DNA of 64,000 nt from Pantoea cypripedii (GTDB lineage Bacteria > Pseudomonadota > Gammaproteobacteria > Enterobacterales > Enterobacteriaceae): NCBI RefSeq assembly GCF_002095535.1, contig NZ_MLJI01000002.1, positions 815,786 through 879,785 on the forward strand, in the 5' to 3' direction. Shown in pieces: positions 44,721 through 54,003 of the stretch. The notes below the pieces were generated by a model. It was not told the origin of the DNA, made no database searches, and saw nothing but the letters and a program-made list of their open reading frames with translations. Numbering within the stretch: the first letter of the stretch is position 1; every line of letters starts with the position of its first letter. Position numbers and translations under genes: made by a program.

Positions 44721-45695
44721 TCAATCAATGTTGAGCTCAAAGTCATTCGAGCCATTTTTCGCATGGCGAGAGGTGATGTAATTTCTGTCGGTGCTTCCGC
44801 TAAGGGTCTGCGCCAGATCCTTGTACCAGACTTCGTCTTCCAGGTACCAGGAATGAGACTCCATGCCATCGAGTATTTTGAGTTTAGGATCGGGGATAGC
44901 CTGATAGCGTGCCCCGCAGTCTACGTCCACCGCTTTGTTCGGGACGGGAGTATCCACTGGCATTCCCACCCGTCCCACGCGCGAACTTAAATCGATATTC
45001 TTGATATTAGAGGCGGCCAGCGCCTCGTCAAAACCGCTGTAATAATTGGTCAGCCGCCCGCAGTGATTGAAGACGGGTAGCATGTCTGCATTATTTGCTG
45101 CGAAACAGCTGGAGGAGATATCTGCGGCAAAGAGCGCGATCTGCCCGATTCGCCAGTCGTTTGCCAGGTCTGAATCACGCACTTTATCGACATGCCGGAA
45201 TGCCTCCCGCACCACAAACGCGCCCATTGAATGAGCCATAATATGAACGTTTACCGGACAATCTTTTTTAGAAAAAATGGTGAAGGGGATAATGCCGCCT
45301 CTCACCAGAACTGGAGCAGTATCCAATGCATCCCCACGGTCTGACAGATAATCCTGAGGCTTTTCGTTTGAGGGCCAGTCGAATCCAATAACCATGCAAT
45401 TGAATTTGTGTTCATTCAGCTTTAACTCGGCGAGTCGCTGGCGCTTTAAGGCCTCTTCGGGGGAGGTGTTATAACCGTGCACAAAGAAGACAATATCGCG
45501 TTTGTGTTCCGGAACGTTGTCTGGCTTGGCTATTTGCAGCACTTTCGTCATCCATTGCTGAGCCGTACCAGCCGAATGGGACGGCAATGGAACGGTAGCC
45601 GTATCAGGTACTTCCAGATAAGTTGCCCCACCCACCTGGTTGCCGAAGACATCTCCCGCCATTTTCATTCTGACGCTTAATACATAACTGTTCAT
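44721..45695 (-). CDS. DUF900-type alpha/beta hydrolase
   Basis: 324 residues. Oxyanion-loop FFVHGYNTSPEEALKRQ, nucleophile Ser156 in MAHSMGAFV, a likely acid in the IDLSSRVGRVGMPVD region and His in MESHSWYLEDE. DUF900 hydrolases are esterase-like proteins of unknown substrate. No signal peptide. Stands alone between the mes operon and the nitrile region. Confidence 0.78.
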   Translation of the reverse strand: MNSYVLSVRMKMAGDVFGNQVGGATYLEVPDTATVPLPSHSAGTAQQWMTKVLQIAKPDNVPEHKRDIVFFVHGYNTSPEEALKRQRLAELKLNEHKFNCMVIGFDWPSNEKPQDYLSDRGDALDTAPVLVRGGIIPFTIFSKKDCPVNVHIMAHSMGAFVVREAFRHVDKVRDSDLANDWRIGQIALFAADISSSCFAANNADMLPVFNHCGRLTNYYSGFDEALAASNIKNIDLSSRVGRVGMPVDTPVPNKAVDVDCGARYQAIPDPKLKILDGMESHSWYLEDEVWYKDLAQTLSGSTDRNYITSRHAKNGSNDFELNID

Positions 45696-45840
45696 ATAAT
45701 GACCTCATGTTAAGGACGCAATGAAAAGTGTAGAAAAGTCAGATCGCTCAGGCGGGATATATTCACGGACCGTGAGTACTATCACTCATGATTAAGTCAG
45801 ACTGGCCCCGTAGAGTGGAGCCAGCCCGTGTTTTAAGGCC

Positions 45841-47361
45841 TTAATGCACCCCCACATCATTCCCGGTCATCAAACCCACCATCCGGTTCTCATCCATATC
45901 CTGTTGTTCCAGCATCGCGACAACGCGACCGTGGTACATCACCAGACAGCGATCAACCAGCGCCTGTAATTCGGGCAGGTCGGTGGAGTAAACCAGCACC
46001 GAACCGCCATCCTCCACAAACTGACGAATCGCCTGATAGATAACTTCTTTCGTCCCGACATCGACACCACGCGTTGGGTCGAATAACAGTAAGGTTTTCG
46101 CCCCGGACAGCAGCGCCCGCGCAATCAGTGCTTTTTGCTGATTGCCGCCGGACAGGGTGCCAATTTTAAAATTGAGATAACGTGGGCTGAGCTCCACGCG
46201 CGGGGCGACGCGACCAATCGCCTCGTCTTCGGCATCGCGTTTAATCAGGCCCAGCCGGGTAAATCGCGACAGCACGGAAGGCGTCACATTGGCAGCGGTG
46301 GACAGGGTGGGGAAAATCCCTTCGCTTTTACGGTCTTCCGGCACAAAGGCAATGCCGCTATGCAAATTCAGCGCTTCACGGGAATGGCGTAAATTAACCA
46401 CATGCCCATCCAGTTGCATTTGCCCGCTGCCGGGTTTCATCAGACCCGCAAGGGTACGAAATAATTCCCGCTGCCCTTGTCCTTCAAGGGCTGCCACGCC
46501 CAGTATCTCGCCCTGATGGAGTTCCAGCGAGACATCCGCAAAGGCACTGCCACTCAGGTCATTGGTCACCAGGCGGGGGAGGTGCGCTGCGATGGCGGTT
46601 TGACGGCGGGCGGTCGAGCGCTGGCTGGATCGGCGGCCTACCATCAGGGCGAAAATATCGTCATTGCTGACGGCGGATAAATCGACGGTTTCGATACTTT
46701 TTCCGCTGCGTAGCACTGTGGCATGGCTGGCAATGGCGCGAATTTCAGCCAGACGATGCGAGATATACAGCACTGAACTGCCCTGTTGCGTCAGGCGGCG
46801 TATCAGACGAAATAACCACTCCACATCGGCCAGCGCCCCGGTCGGTTCATCGAGGATCAACAAGCGGGGATTGAGGTGCATCGCACGCACGATCTCCAGT
46901 CGCTGACGCGCCGCTAATGACAGGCTTTCGACGTTGGCCTGCGGCGAGATATCGAAGATATCATGTTGATTAAGAATGGTTTCGGTTTCCTGTTGCATGC
47001 GTTTGCGCGCGGGCAGGCCAAATGCATTCTTCGGCGCATGGGGCAGAAAAAAATTCTGCGCCACGCTGAGATTGGGTAACAGGCTCAGTTCCTGAAATGC
47101 GGTGCTGACCCCGAGTCTGCGGGCGTGCTGGAGGGAATGCGGCGCGTAAGTCTCGCCATCCATCGTCATGGCTCCGCTATTGGGGGCCACCACGCCGGAG
47201 AGGATTTTCACCAGCGTGGATTTTCCGGCACCGTTTTCACCGAGAATAGCCTGCACCTGACCCGGCTGGAGCGTCATGCTGACTTCCTCCAGCGCGACGG
47301 TCGGGCCATAGGATTTGGCGACAGATGAAAGGTGAACGCCTTGTGGCATGGCATGTTGCAT
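45841..47361 (-). CDS. RbsA-type double ATP-binding subunit of an ABC importer
   Basis: 506 residues, two ATPase halves. The N half has Walker A GENGAGKST, signature LSLAARQ and Walker B LLILDEPTGAL. The C half has the usual degenerate Walker A (VAALEGQGQRE), signature LSGGNQQKALIARAL and LLFDPTRGVD. This layout is that of RbsA/MglA/XylG. Last gene of the likely transcription unit beginning with nitrile hydratase. Substrate unknown; see the binding protein. Confidence 0.9.
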   Translation of the reverse strand: MQHAMPQGVHLSSVAKSYGPTVALEEVSMTLQPGQVQAILGENGAGKSTLVKILSGVVAPNSGAMTMDGETYAPHSLQHARRLGVSTAFQELSLLPNLSVAQNFFLPHAPKNAFGLPARKRMQQETETILNQHDIFDISPQANVESLSLAARQRLEIVRAMHLNPRLLILDEPTGALADVEWLFRLIRRLTQQGSSVLYISHRLAEIRAIASHATVLRSGKSIETVDLSAVSNDDIFALMVGRRSSQRSTARRQTAIAAHLPRLVTNDLSGSAFADVSLELHQGEILGVAALEGQGQRELFRTLAGLMKPGSGQMQLDGHVVNLRHSREALNLHSGIAFVPEDRKSEGIFPTLSTAANVTPSVLSRFTRLGLIKRDAEDEAIGRVAPRVELSPRYLNFKIGTLSGGNQQKALIARALLSGAKTLLLFDPTRGVDVGTKEVIYQAIRQFVEDGGSVLVYSTDLPELQALVDRCLVMYHGRVVAMLEQQDMDENRMVGLMTGNDVGVH

Positions 47362-47415
47362 GGTGCATCTCCTGTCGCCCGATGGCAGCAGACCATCGGG
47401 CGACGTCAGGCAAAA

Positions 47416-48639
47416 TTATGGGGTGACGGTGGGCTTCACTTTGGTGAGCTTGTATTCATCCGGTGCGGCCTGGCAGCGATCACAGTTGATCCCCGGTTCA
47501 TCGGCGGCCTTCACAATCTCGGCGGGCAGGGGCTGGATAGTGGTGCCCGGCGTCGGAATGCCTTTCAACGCCGAATCGAGAGAAACTTCAGGCAAATACA
47601 CCGGGTTATAGATTTCGGCGGAGAACCCTTCCGGCACCATATTGGCCGGGAACACATTACAACCCTCGGTGATTTTTCCGTCCTGACACATTTTGACCTG
47701 ATCGGCGGTAACCCACGGCAATGGATATTCGATATTGGTCGGCGGCAGATTGCGCTTACCGGTGAGAACTTCCATCATCAGTTTGAAAGCATAACCGGCG
47801 GTGGCTGGTGGAGAACCCGCAGATACGCCGCTCAGCCCGCGTTGGCGATAATCCGCATTCAGGAAGCCTAAGCGAAACCCGTTCATATTCTCGCCCATAA
47901 TCGGGATCATCTTGCCTTTACGATCTGCCACGGCGTTCAGCACCCCGGCTTCACCCAATTCTGACCAGATACCATTGACATCAGGATGGGCGGCAAGCGC
48001 TTTCGCGGTTTCGCGCTGACTAATACGATCGTCCCAGTAACCATAATATTCAGAGACAATCTGGATGCCCGGATACTGTTTAAAAATATGCATCGCGCCA
48101 TCGTAATGACGTTTATCCACCGAGGTACCAGGCACACCACGGTTCATAAATATTTTTCCTTTACCGCCTAATTCATTGACCAGTTCCTGAGCCATGTTTT
48201 CCCCCGCACCTGCCGAAATATAGCTGACGTTATAGGCGCATTTCTCGGTGACGGTGGAGTCAAACATAAAGAATTTCACCCCCTGGCTACAACCACGGCG
48301 AATAACCCGGTTTAATGCGGTGGGAGAAATTGGAAAACTAATAATGCCATCCGCTTTTGCCGCAATCATACTTTCATAGGCGGAAATCTGTGCCTGGGGA
48401 TCGGTGCCAGAAATCACCTCGGTCAGGTCCACCATCTTGTCGTAAGGTGGCGTTTTGGCTAGTGATTTAATGATGTTTGCGGTTTCGCTCATCCAGTTAT
48501 TTCCGCTATAGCTTAAGCTGAGAAATATTTTGTATTTCTTCGGTGCTTCATCGGCGTGAACAGCGGAAACCGTTCCGGCCATCAGCATGCAGGCGCAGGC
48601 TAACGCCGCGTATTTTTTTACACGTGTTTGAAAGGACAT
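47416..48639 (-). CDS. Periplasmic binding protein of RbsB type with a CxxC tail
   Basis: 407 residues with a signal peptide (cleavage near VHADEAPKK). The core resembles sugar-type periplasmic proteins (KIFLSLSYSGNNWMSE, SYESMIAAKADGIISFP, AAHPDVNGIWSE). It is about 100 residues longer than RbsB. The C-terminal extension (about 330-407) contains CQDGKITEGCNVFP and CDRC. Extra Cys pairs suggest disulfides. Genomic position suggests it delivers a nitrile or amide compound, perhaps a glycosylated one; this is inference. Confidence 0.8.
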   Translation of the reverse strand: MSFQTRVKKYAALACACMLMAGTVSAVHADEAPKKYKIFLSLSYSGNNWMSETANIIKSLAKTPPYDKMVDLTEVISGTDPQAQISAYESMIAAKADGIISFPISPTALNRVIRRGCSQGVKFFMFDSTVTEKCAYNVSYISAGAGENMAQELVNELGGKGKIFMNRGVPGTSVDKRHYDGAMHIFKQYPGIQIVSEYYGYWDDRISQRETAKALAAHPDVNGIWSELGEAGVLNAVADRKGKMIPIMGENMNGFRLGFLNADYRQRGLSGVSAGSPPATAGYAFKLMMEVLTGKRNLPPTNIEYPLPWVTADQVKMCQDGKITEGCNVFPANMVPEGFSAEIYNPVYLPEVSLDSALKGIPTPGTTIQPLPAEIVKAADEPGINCDRCQAAPDEYKLTKVKPTVTP

Positions 48640-48681
48640 AGTGACTCCAGAAAATAGAATGTTAGCGTTCAGGTATTACAT

Positions 48682-49713
48682 TTATTTGGAAAAGGCACCG
48701 ATTTTCTTTGATAAAATTAAAATAGAATTAATGGATCCGGACTGAAATAACAGCGCCAGCAGGATAATTAAGCCAGACACAATTAATCGCCAGCCCTGAT
48801 CTAATCCGGTCGCAGCAATCACCGAATCAACGGTAGTTAAAAACAACGCACCCGCCAGCGTACCGATAAAGGTTCCTTTGCCACCAAGGATGGAGGATCC
48901 GCCTACCACTACGGCGGCAATTGAGGGCAGCAAATAGGGATCGCCCATACGTAACGTGGCACCATCGGAATACCCGGTCAGCAGTGCGCCACCCAGTGCC
49001 GCGCATAAGCCACTCAGGGCATACGCCAGCACCGTCACCTTGCCCACCGGAATCCCGCTGATGGCGGCGGCGCGCGCATTGCCACCCAGTGCATACAGCT
49101 GGCGACCAAACAGGGTGCGTGACTGGAGCAGCAGCGCCAGCAGGCTGAACACGATAAAGAACAGCAAAATACCGGGGATACCGAACAGGCTGCCTTTTAC
49201 CACGGCCGACAGCAGCGGGGGCGAAGCACCGAGGGTACTGCCACCGCTTGCCCCCAGCGCCAGTGAAGCCACGATGATGCCGGACCCCATCGTCATAATG
49301 AACGGCGGGATGCGTAACAGCGTAATGCCCAGGCCGCTGATAGCACCAATCGCGGCGGCAGAGAGCAGAATTAACGGCAGCATCCACAGCGTATTGCTGC
49401 CATTCTCGCCAATCATGCCTGCGGCCATCACACCGCCATACATAAATAACGAGGCAACAGAGAGGTCCATGCCCCCGGACAGAATCACCAGTCCCTGTCC
49501 AAAAGCCACCACCAGTAAAAAGGAGGCGAGGGTGATAATCATCATCACCTGCGACCAGGAACCAAGGGCCGGGCTTATCAGGCGTGAGGCGAGAATCATC
49601 ACCACGGTCAGCAGTAATAACAGCACCGGCGCAATGAAATCGGCATTCAGACGGCTACCGCTGCGGCGATCGTCGCGGTTGATCTCCGCGCTGGCTAAGG
49701 TTGCTTTGTTCAT
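48682..49713 (-). CDS. RbsC-type ABC permease
   Basis: 343 residues with 8-10 hydrophobic segments. GGMDLSVASLFMYGGVMAA and the YALGGNARAAAISGIPV/ALSGLCAALGG region are typical of RbsC-type permeases. Forms the membrane channel together with the other permease, whose gene it overlaps by 4 bases. Two different permeases suggest a heterodimer, as in some simple-sugar and nucleoside importers. Confidence 0.88.
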   Translation of the reverse strand: MNKATLASAEINRDDRRSGSRLNADFIAPVLLLLLTVVMILASRLISPALGSWSQVMMIITLASFLLVVAFGQGLVILSGGMDLSVASLFMYGGVMAAGMIGENGSNTLWMLPLILLSAAAIGAISGLGITLLRIPPFIMTMGSGIIVASLALGASGGSTLGASPPLLSAVVKGSLFGIPGILLFFIVFSLLALLLQSRTLFGRQLYALGGNARAAAISGIPVGKVTVLAYALSGLCAALGGALLTGYSDGATLRMGDPYLLPSIAAVVVGGSSILGGKGTFIGTLAGALFLTTVDSVIAATGLDQGWRLIVSGLIILLALLFQSGSINSILILSKKIGAFSK

Positions 49714-50723
49714 ACCGGTGCTCCTTTTTTGGTCGCACGTCGGTTAAGTAAATGGCTGGAGACAATCGACAGGATCAGCAGCACGCCCTGGAAAAACCCG
49801 ATATAGAACGAGGAGACGCCGAGTGCGAACAACATTTTTTGCATCAGCAGCAGCACCGCCGCGCCCACCATCGAGCCAAACGCGCCACCGCGACCCCCGC
49901 TCAGGCTGGTGCCACCCAGCGCCACCGCCGCAAAGGACAGCAGCAGGAACGGTTGCCCGGCATTGGGATCGCCGGTCGCGGTTTGCGCGCTGAGCATAAA
50001 ACCGGCCGCGCCATAGAAACAGCCCGCCAGAATGAAGGCTTTGCAACGGGTCCAGCGCACCGCGACACCAGAGAGACCTGCGGCGGTTTCATCTGCGCCG
50101 ATGGCATAGATGGCGGTACCGGTATCGGTGCGTTTGATCACCAGCCAGATCAGGGCGAAAGCCAGCAGAAACAGGCCCGAGATCGGCAAGACCTGCCACA
50201 GGGAATCGGTTAGCGTGTCGCTGATAAACGCCGACACGCTGCCGCCCGGTACCGGCAGCAGCAGCAGGGCGATACCCTGCGCCACAATCATGGTGCCAAG
50301 GGTGGCCGCAATGCTCTGCACACCGTGCCACGCCACCAGATAACCGTTCACCAGCCCAATCAGCGCTCCTGCGGCGAGACACATGGCCAGGCTGAAGCAA
50401 GCACCGAGCGGTCCCTCAAACGGGAAGACGGCGGTCAGAACATTGGCTATCGAAATCACGCCAACCAGCGATAAATCGAAGCCTTTGGCCAGCACCACCA
50501 GCGTTTGCCCGGCGGCGGCCAGCGCCAGCGGAGCCGCGTTATTCACCAGATTGCCAATCGCGTAAGCGCTAAAGGCATCGGGTTCGGACCAGCCGTACAA
50601 CAGATACATCAGCACATACAACACCACGGCCAGCACGGCACCGTTGGGGGCGGTCAAACCTCTTTTCACAGGCCGAGGGGAGCCTGGGGTCCTGGGATCA
50701 AGACCCGACGAGAGTGAACTCAT
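49710..50723 (-). CDS. RbsC-type ABC permease, second subunit
   Basis: 337 residues; GFDLSLVGVISIANVL, AIGADETAAGLSGVAVRW and the GGTSLSGGRGG loop mark the family. A hydrophilic N-terminus (about 1-25) precedes the first membrane segment. AAAGGATATTCGGAA precedes its start. It lies 70 bases after the NiCoT gene on the same strand with no terminator between, so it is probably part of the nitrile hydratase transcript. Confidence 0.87.
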   Translation of the reverse strand: MSSLSSGLDPRTPGSPRPVKRGLTAPNGAVLAVVLYVLMYLLYGWSEPDAFSAYAIGNLVNNAAPLALAAAGQTLVVLAKGFDLSLVGVISIANVLTAVFPFEGPLGACFSLAMCLAAGALIGLVNGYLVAWHGVQSIAATLGTMIVAQGIALLLLPVPGGSVSAFISDTLTDSLWQVLPISGLFLLAFALIWLVIKRTDTGTAIYAIGADETAAGLSGVAVRWTRCKAFILAGCFYGAAGFMLSAQTATGDPNAGQPFLLLSFAAVALGGTSLSGGRGGAFGSMVGAAVLLLMQKMLFALGVSSFYIGFFQGVLLILSIVSSHLLNRRATKKGAPV

Positions 50724-50793
50724 TTCCGAATATCCTTTAGATAACGGCGAAGATGTGAATTACCCGTTGCGTGACAGCAGGCCCGCGTCGCGG

Positions 50794-51822
50794 CTATTCG
50801 AAGTTAACATCGACTTCGTCATAGCGTTTCAGGCGGTAAATCAGGGCGGAGACCCCCCAGCTAATCAGGAACAGGGCAATAATGGCGTAGCCAAGCGTAT
50901 TGAAGTGATCGGTCAGGGCCTGCACATCGCGCCAGAAGAGGCCGGTAAACGCCATCTTGTCTGACAGCAAACTCAGCACCTCGATCCCACCGATAAAAAA
51001 GGCCACCACAACCGACATCATGGTAATGGTCAGGTTGTAATACAGCTTGCGGATCGGGCGGACAAAGGCCCAGCGATAAACCCGCACCATCAGAATCCCG
51101 TCCAGCGTATCCACCAGCAGCATCCCGGCGGTAAACAGTGCGGGCATCACCATGATGCTGGCGAAGGAGATCCCGCCCACCGCCTGTGCCGAGGAGAGGC
51201 CAAACAGGGCGATTTCCGTGGCGGTATCAAAGCCGATACCGAAGAGAAAGCCGATAGGAAACAAATGCCAGCTGCGGGAAACCAACCGGAACAGCGGTCG
51301 GAACAGGCGTGCCAGCAAGCCACGACGGTTCAGCAACATGTCCAGGTCATCCGCGACCACGGTGCCGCCATTTTTGGCCTGGCGGAAGGTTTTCCACACG
51401 GACAGCAAAATCGACAGATTGGCGAAGGCCAGCACCAGCATAAATCCGGCAGATGCCAGGGTGCTGATCAGGCTGCCAATTTCCTTCGCATCACCCAACG
51501 CCTTATCCAGTGCGCTGGCGGTTAATGCCACGAATAAGCAGCTGATGATGACCACGGCAGCGTGACCCAGTGAAAAGAACGCACCGGCGCTTTCGGCTGA
51601 GCGTCCTTCCTGTAACAGTTTGCGCGTTGCGTTATCGATAGCCGCGATATGGTCGGCGTCCACGGCATGGCGCAGGCCAAACATATAGGCTAACAGCGCG
51701 GTGCCCATTAGCGTGGGTTGCGTGCGAAACTCAACCCATGCCCAGCACCAGGCTAGAATATTGACAACAACAATGCCCCAGCACAGACCTTTCAGACGCG
51801 TTGACGATAGAGCTGTATTCAT
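50794..51822 (-). CDS. NiCoT-family nickel/cobalt importer
   Basis: 342 residues from ATG 51822 (AGGTGATACCG upstream); a GTG 9 bases earlier is also in frame. The signature GLRHAVDADHIAAIDN in the second membrane segment binds and selects Ni/Co. A further LGHAAVV motif and FGIGFDTATEIAL are conserved. About eight membrane segments. Next to a cobalt-type nitrile hydratase it should supply Co(II) for enzyme maturation, like NhlF of Rhodococcus. Confidence 0.92.
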   Translation of the reverse strand: MNTALSSTRLKGLCWGIVVVNILAWCWAWVEFRTQPTLMGTALLAYMFGLRHAVDADHIAAIDNATRKLLQEGRSAESAGAFFSLGHAAVVIISCLFVALTASALDKALGDAKEIGSLISTLASAGFMLVLAFANLSILLSVWKTFRQAKNGGTVVADDLDMLLNRRGLLARLFRPLFRLVSRSWHLFPIGFLFGIGFDTATEIALFGLSSAQAVGGISFASIMVMPALFTAGMLLVDTLDGILMVRVYRWAFVRPIRKLYYNLTITMMSVVVAFFIGGIEVLSLLSDKMAFTGLFWRDVQALTDHFNTLGYAIIALFLISWGVSALIYRLKRYDEVDVNFE

Positions 51823-51863
51823 CGGTATCACCTGTAAATTGTGGTATCAACATGGCAGGGAAG

Positions 51864-51881
51864 GCCGCCAGACATGGCGGC
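51864..51881 (-). other. Intercistronic hairpin between the activator and NiCoT genes
   Basis: GCCGCCA-GACA-TGGCGGC is a perfect 7-base stem without a U tract. It may be a processing or partial attenuation point that lowers expression of the transporter genes relative to the enzyme. Confidence 0.5.
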
Positions 51882-51889
51882 TCCGAATG

Positions 51890-52375
51890 TTAACGACTTC
51901 CCGGCACGATAGTGATCGGCGTTGGGATGCCATGAAGGTGCCCATGGTGATGATGATGGTGGTGATGGTCATGATCGTTCTGCACGCCTTGCAGCGTTGA
52001 GCAGGGATCGATAATGTGCGCCACCCGATCGAGCTGCACCGGCTGCCCGTGCGGAGTATGCAGATAAGCCAGATGCCACAGCGCCTGGCGATCCTCCACA
52101 TCCTGTTCGCTGACCAGCGCTTTGTGCTGCAACATCATTTCCAGCGTGGTCAGCCACTGGCGATAATAGGCTTCGCCTAAACTTTCCCCTGGCTGCTGCG
52201 GTTGCTCGCGGATGGTGGTGGCAAAGGCTTCAACCCACTCACTCCATGAATAAACCCCGTTTTGCGACAGTTGCAGCGCGGTGGCGAAGGCTTCCGCCTG
52301 CCAGGGTTCGCCGAACGCCATTTCAGGTTCTTCCGTGGCCGCCTGTGGGGCCAGTGTCATCGACATTAACGTCAT
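51890..52375 (-). CDS. Nitrile hydratase activator with histidine-rich tail
   Basis: 161 residues. The core (AFGEPWQAEAFATALQL, FSWSEWVEAF-like SWSEWVEAF, YYRQWLTTLE) resembles the N-terminal region of NHase and the P14K/NhlE activator family. Residues 132-147 hold a run of His after DHD, followed by GHLHG. This suggests metal binding, fitting cobalt delivery to the alpha subunit. Such tails are common in Ni/Co chaperones. Ribosome site GAGGAG. Confidence 0.85.
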   Translation of the reverse strand: MTLMSMTLAPQAATEEPEMAFGEPWQAEAFATALQLSQNGVYSWSEWVEAFATTIREQPQQPGESLGEAYYRQWLTTLEMMLQHKALVSEQDVEDRQALWHLAYLHTPHGQPVQLDRVAHIIDPCSTLQGVQNDHDHHHHHHHHGHLHGIPTPITIVPGSR

Positions 52376-52386
52376 AACTATGCTCC

Positions 52387-52740
52387 TCAGGCCACTGGCT
52401 CGATGTAGTCATCCCACAGGTCGAGGTAGACCGCAGAACCTTCGGTTGCCGCGTCTCCCCATAACTCTTCCGCTTCAAAACGGACGCTGTACAGATGCTG
52501 CGGTTTTTCGCCTTTGCCGTGGGCATAGGTGTCCGGGAATACGAACGAACCGTGATATTGCACGATGGTCCCGCTACGTCCGCGAACATAACGCGGTAAA
52601 CGGGTGTGGCCGATCGGGTGGATATTTTTCGCCCGCACGCTATCACCGGGTGCAAAACGTACCGGCAGGGCGGTGTCACGCACATACACCGGGTTGGTTT
52701 TCACTGCGGCATAGACCTGATCTTTCTCTAAAATATTCAT
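52387..52740 (-). CDS. Nitrile hydratase beta subunit, C-terminal half (separate gene)
   Basis: 117 residues. RFAPGDSVRAKNIHPIGHTRLPRYVRG and the SVRFEAEELWG ending form the SH3-like barrel that is the C-terminal domain of NHase beta subunits. Here it is encoded apart from the N-terminal half, whose gene it overlaps by 4 bases. Split-beta NHases are known, for example toyocamycin nitrile hydratase. Confidence 0.9.
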   Translation of the reverse strand: MNILEKDQVYAAVKTNPVYVRDTALPVRFAPGDSVRAKNIHPIGHTRLPRYVRGRSGTIVQYHGSFVFPDTYAHGKGEKPQHLYSVRFEAEELWGDAATEGSAVYLDLWDDYIEPVA

Positions 52741-53054
52741 GCCTGTGTCTCCTGAGCGGCGAGTTGTTTCACTTTGGCTTCCAGCTCATCCAGCGTGAAG
52801 AGGCCGTTTTCGATACCGAGGGTTTCCATGGCGTGATACCAGTGCACGTAATAAGGGGTGCTGAGGTATTCGCTGGGGTCCATCACTTCAATAGCGTGAC
52901 GAAACTCATCAATCGGGCACAGTCCACCGGCAAAATAGAGGCCGATGGTGGAAAACACCTGTTTTTCCCATTCCGCTTTGAATACCGGCTCGTTGAGGTC
53001 GATCTGGATCGGCCCGAGGTTATGCATACCGCCAACGTCATGAATCGAATTCAT
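52737..53054 (-). CDS. Nitrile hydratase beta subunit, N-terminal half (separate gene)
   Basis: 105 residues from ATG 53054, preceded by GAGGAG; MNSIHDVGGMHNLGPIQ is the classical start of NHase beta. The helical EWEKQVFSTIGLYFA, EVMDPSEYLSTPYYVHWYHAM follow. It ends with TLDELEAKVKQLAA before the domain boundary. The split is real: the two reading frames overlap with a start codon for the second half. Confidence 0.9.
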   Translation of the reverse strand: MNSIHDVGGMHNLGPIQIDLNEPVFKAEWEKQVFSTIGLYFAGGLCPIDEFRHAIEVMDPSEYLSTPYYVHWYHAMETLGIENGLFTLDELEAKVKQLAAQETQA

Positions 53055-53064
53055 CAGGATCTCC

Positions 53065-53673
53065 TCAGGATTGCACTGCAGGTAAAAGATCGGTGCCAAT
53101 CATGGCGTTGCGGGTGACCAGCTCTGCCAGCTCCGCTTCGGTTAAATGTTCACTGCCGCTGGGGCGCTGGGGCAGCACCATATAGCGAATCTCGGCATTG
53201 CTGTCCCAGACGCGGATTTCGACGTTGGCAGGCAGGGTGACGCCAAATTCCGCCAGCACGCTGCGCGGTTCGATCACGGCGCGGGAGCGATATTGCGGGG
53301 CTTTGTACCAGGTTGGCGGCAGGCCAAGGGTGGGCCACGGATAGCAGGAGCACAGCGTACACACCACCATGTTATGGACGTCCGCGGTATTCTCAGCGAC
53401 ATACATATGCGCGCCTTCCAGGCCGGTGAAACCGAGTTCGGCAATGGCGGCGGTGGCATCGGTCAGCAGGCGCTGTTTATAGTCCGGGTCGGTCCAGGCC
53501 TTCGCCACCACTTTTGCACCGTTTTTCGGGCCAAAACGATGTTCAAAAATATCAATGATTTCATCGACAGCGTCCGCCTGGATGTAGCCCTTCTCAATTA
53601 ATAACGACTGAATTGCCTTAATCCGCAGCGTCGGAATATTCGGGGGTGTTGTGGGCTCGGTGATAGTGCTCAT
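53065..53673 (-). CDS. Cobalt-type nitrile hydratase alpha subunit
   Basis: 202 residues. The metal-claw motif is CTLCSC (C105-C110), where Thr marks the cobalt type and Ser the iron type. Two of the Cys are normally oxidised to sulfenic/sulfinic acid. [23 protein letters not shown] follows as in other alpha subunits. The enzyme hydrates nitriles to amides in the cytoplasm. First gene of alpha-beta1-beta2-activator-NiCoT-ABC importer, preceded by AGGAAAG and the leader terminator. Confidence 0.95.
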   Translation of the reverse strand: MSTITEPTTPPNIPTLRIKAIQSLLIEKGYIQADAVDEIIDIFEHRFGPKNGAKVVAKAWTDPDYKQRLLTDATAAIAELGFTGLEGAHMYVAENTADVHNMVVCTLCSCYPWPTLGLPPTWYKAPQYRSRAVIEPRSVLAEFGVTLPANVEIRVWDSNAEIRYMVLPQRPSGSEHLTEAELAELVTRNAMIGTDLLPAVQS

Positions 53674-53742
53674 TGTCTTTCCTCATTTTCTGTTGGTAAC
53701 GCAATCCGTGAACCATTTCACTGGCGTGGGATTATTTTTCGC

Positions 53743-53789
53743 AAAAAAAAAGCCCCTAAGCTCTTGCGAGCTACAGGGGCATCTTTGCC
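53743..53789 (-). promoter_or_regulatory. ANTAR-type leader: antiterminator hairpin and terminator before nitrile hydratase
   Basis: On the minus strand, GGC-AAAGAT-GCC (53789-53778) forms a small hairpin whose hexaloop has A at 1 and G at 4, the rule for ANTAR-protein RNA targets. It shares bases with the terminator that follows: GCCCCT at 53780-53775 pairs with AGGGGC at 53757-53752, with an inner AGCTC/GAGCT stem and nine U. AmiR would favour the first hairpin and allow readthrough. Confidence 0.75.
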
Positions 53790-53884
53790 ATTGTCAGATT
53801 ATTTATGAAGCAGGCGAACGATAATATTAAAAAAGCAGCAATCCAAATTAGCGTGACAGGAATATCACATGACGTCTTTAACTA

Positions 53885-53900
53885 AGCAATATATATGCCA
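53885..53900 (-). promoter_or_regulatory. Sigma-54-type promoter of the nitrile hydratase operon
   Basis: On the minus strand TGGCATATATATTGCT has GG and GC 10 bases apart. It would give a leader of about 200 bases containing the ANTAR-type terminator. The same TGGCAT-N5-TTGCTTA form occurs before the amidohydrolase gene at 57713. Confidence 0.6.
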
Positions 53901-54003
53901 TAAAAATAATCTTTGATCCAGTTCATTTTTATGTTTTAAAACATCATGTTAATCATGGCATTTGACGTCAGCCATCAGGACATAATAAAAGGTTATTCCT
54001 GTT

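Noticed and set aside
49752..50213. 153-residue frame antisense to the RbsC-type permease
   Set aside because: Shadow of a membrane-protein gene, highly hydrophilic and repetitive in composition.
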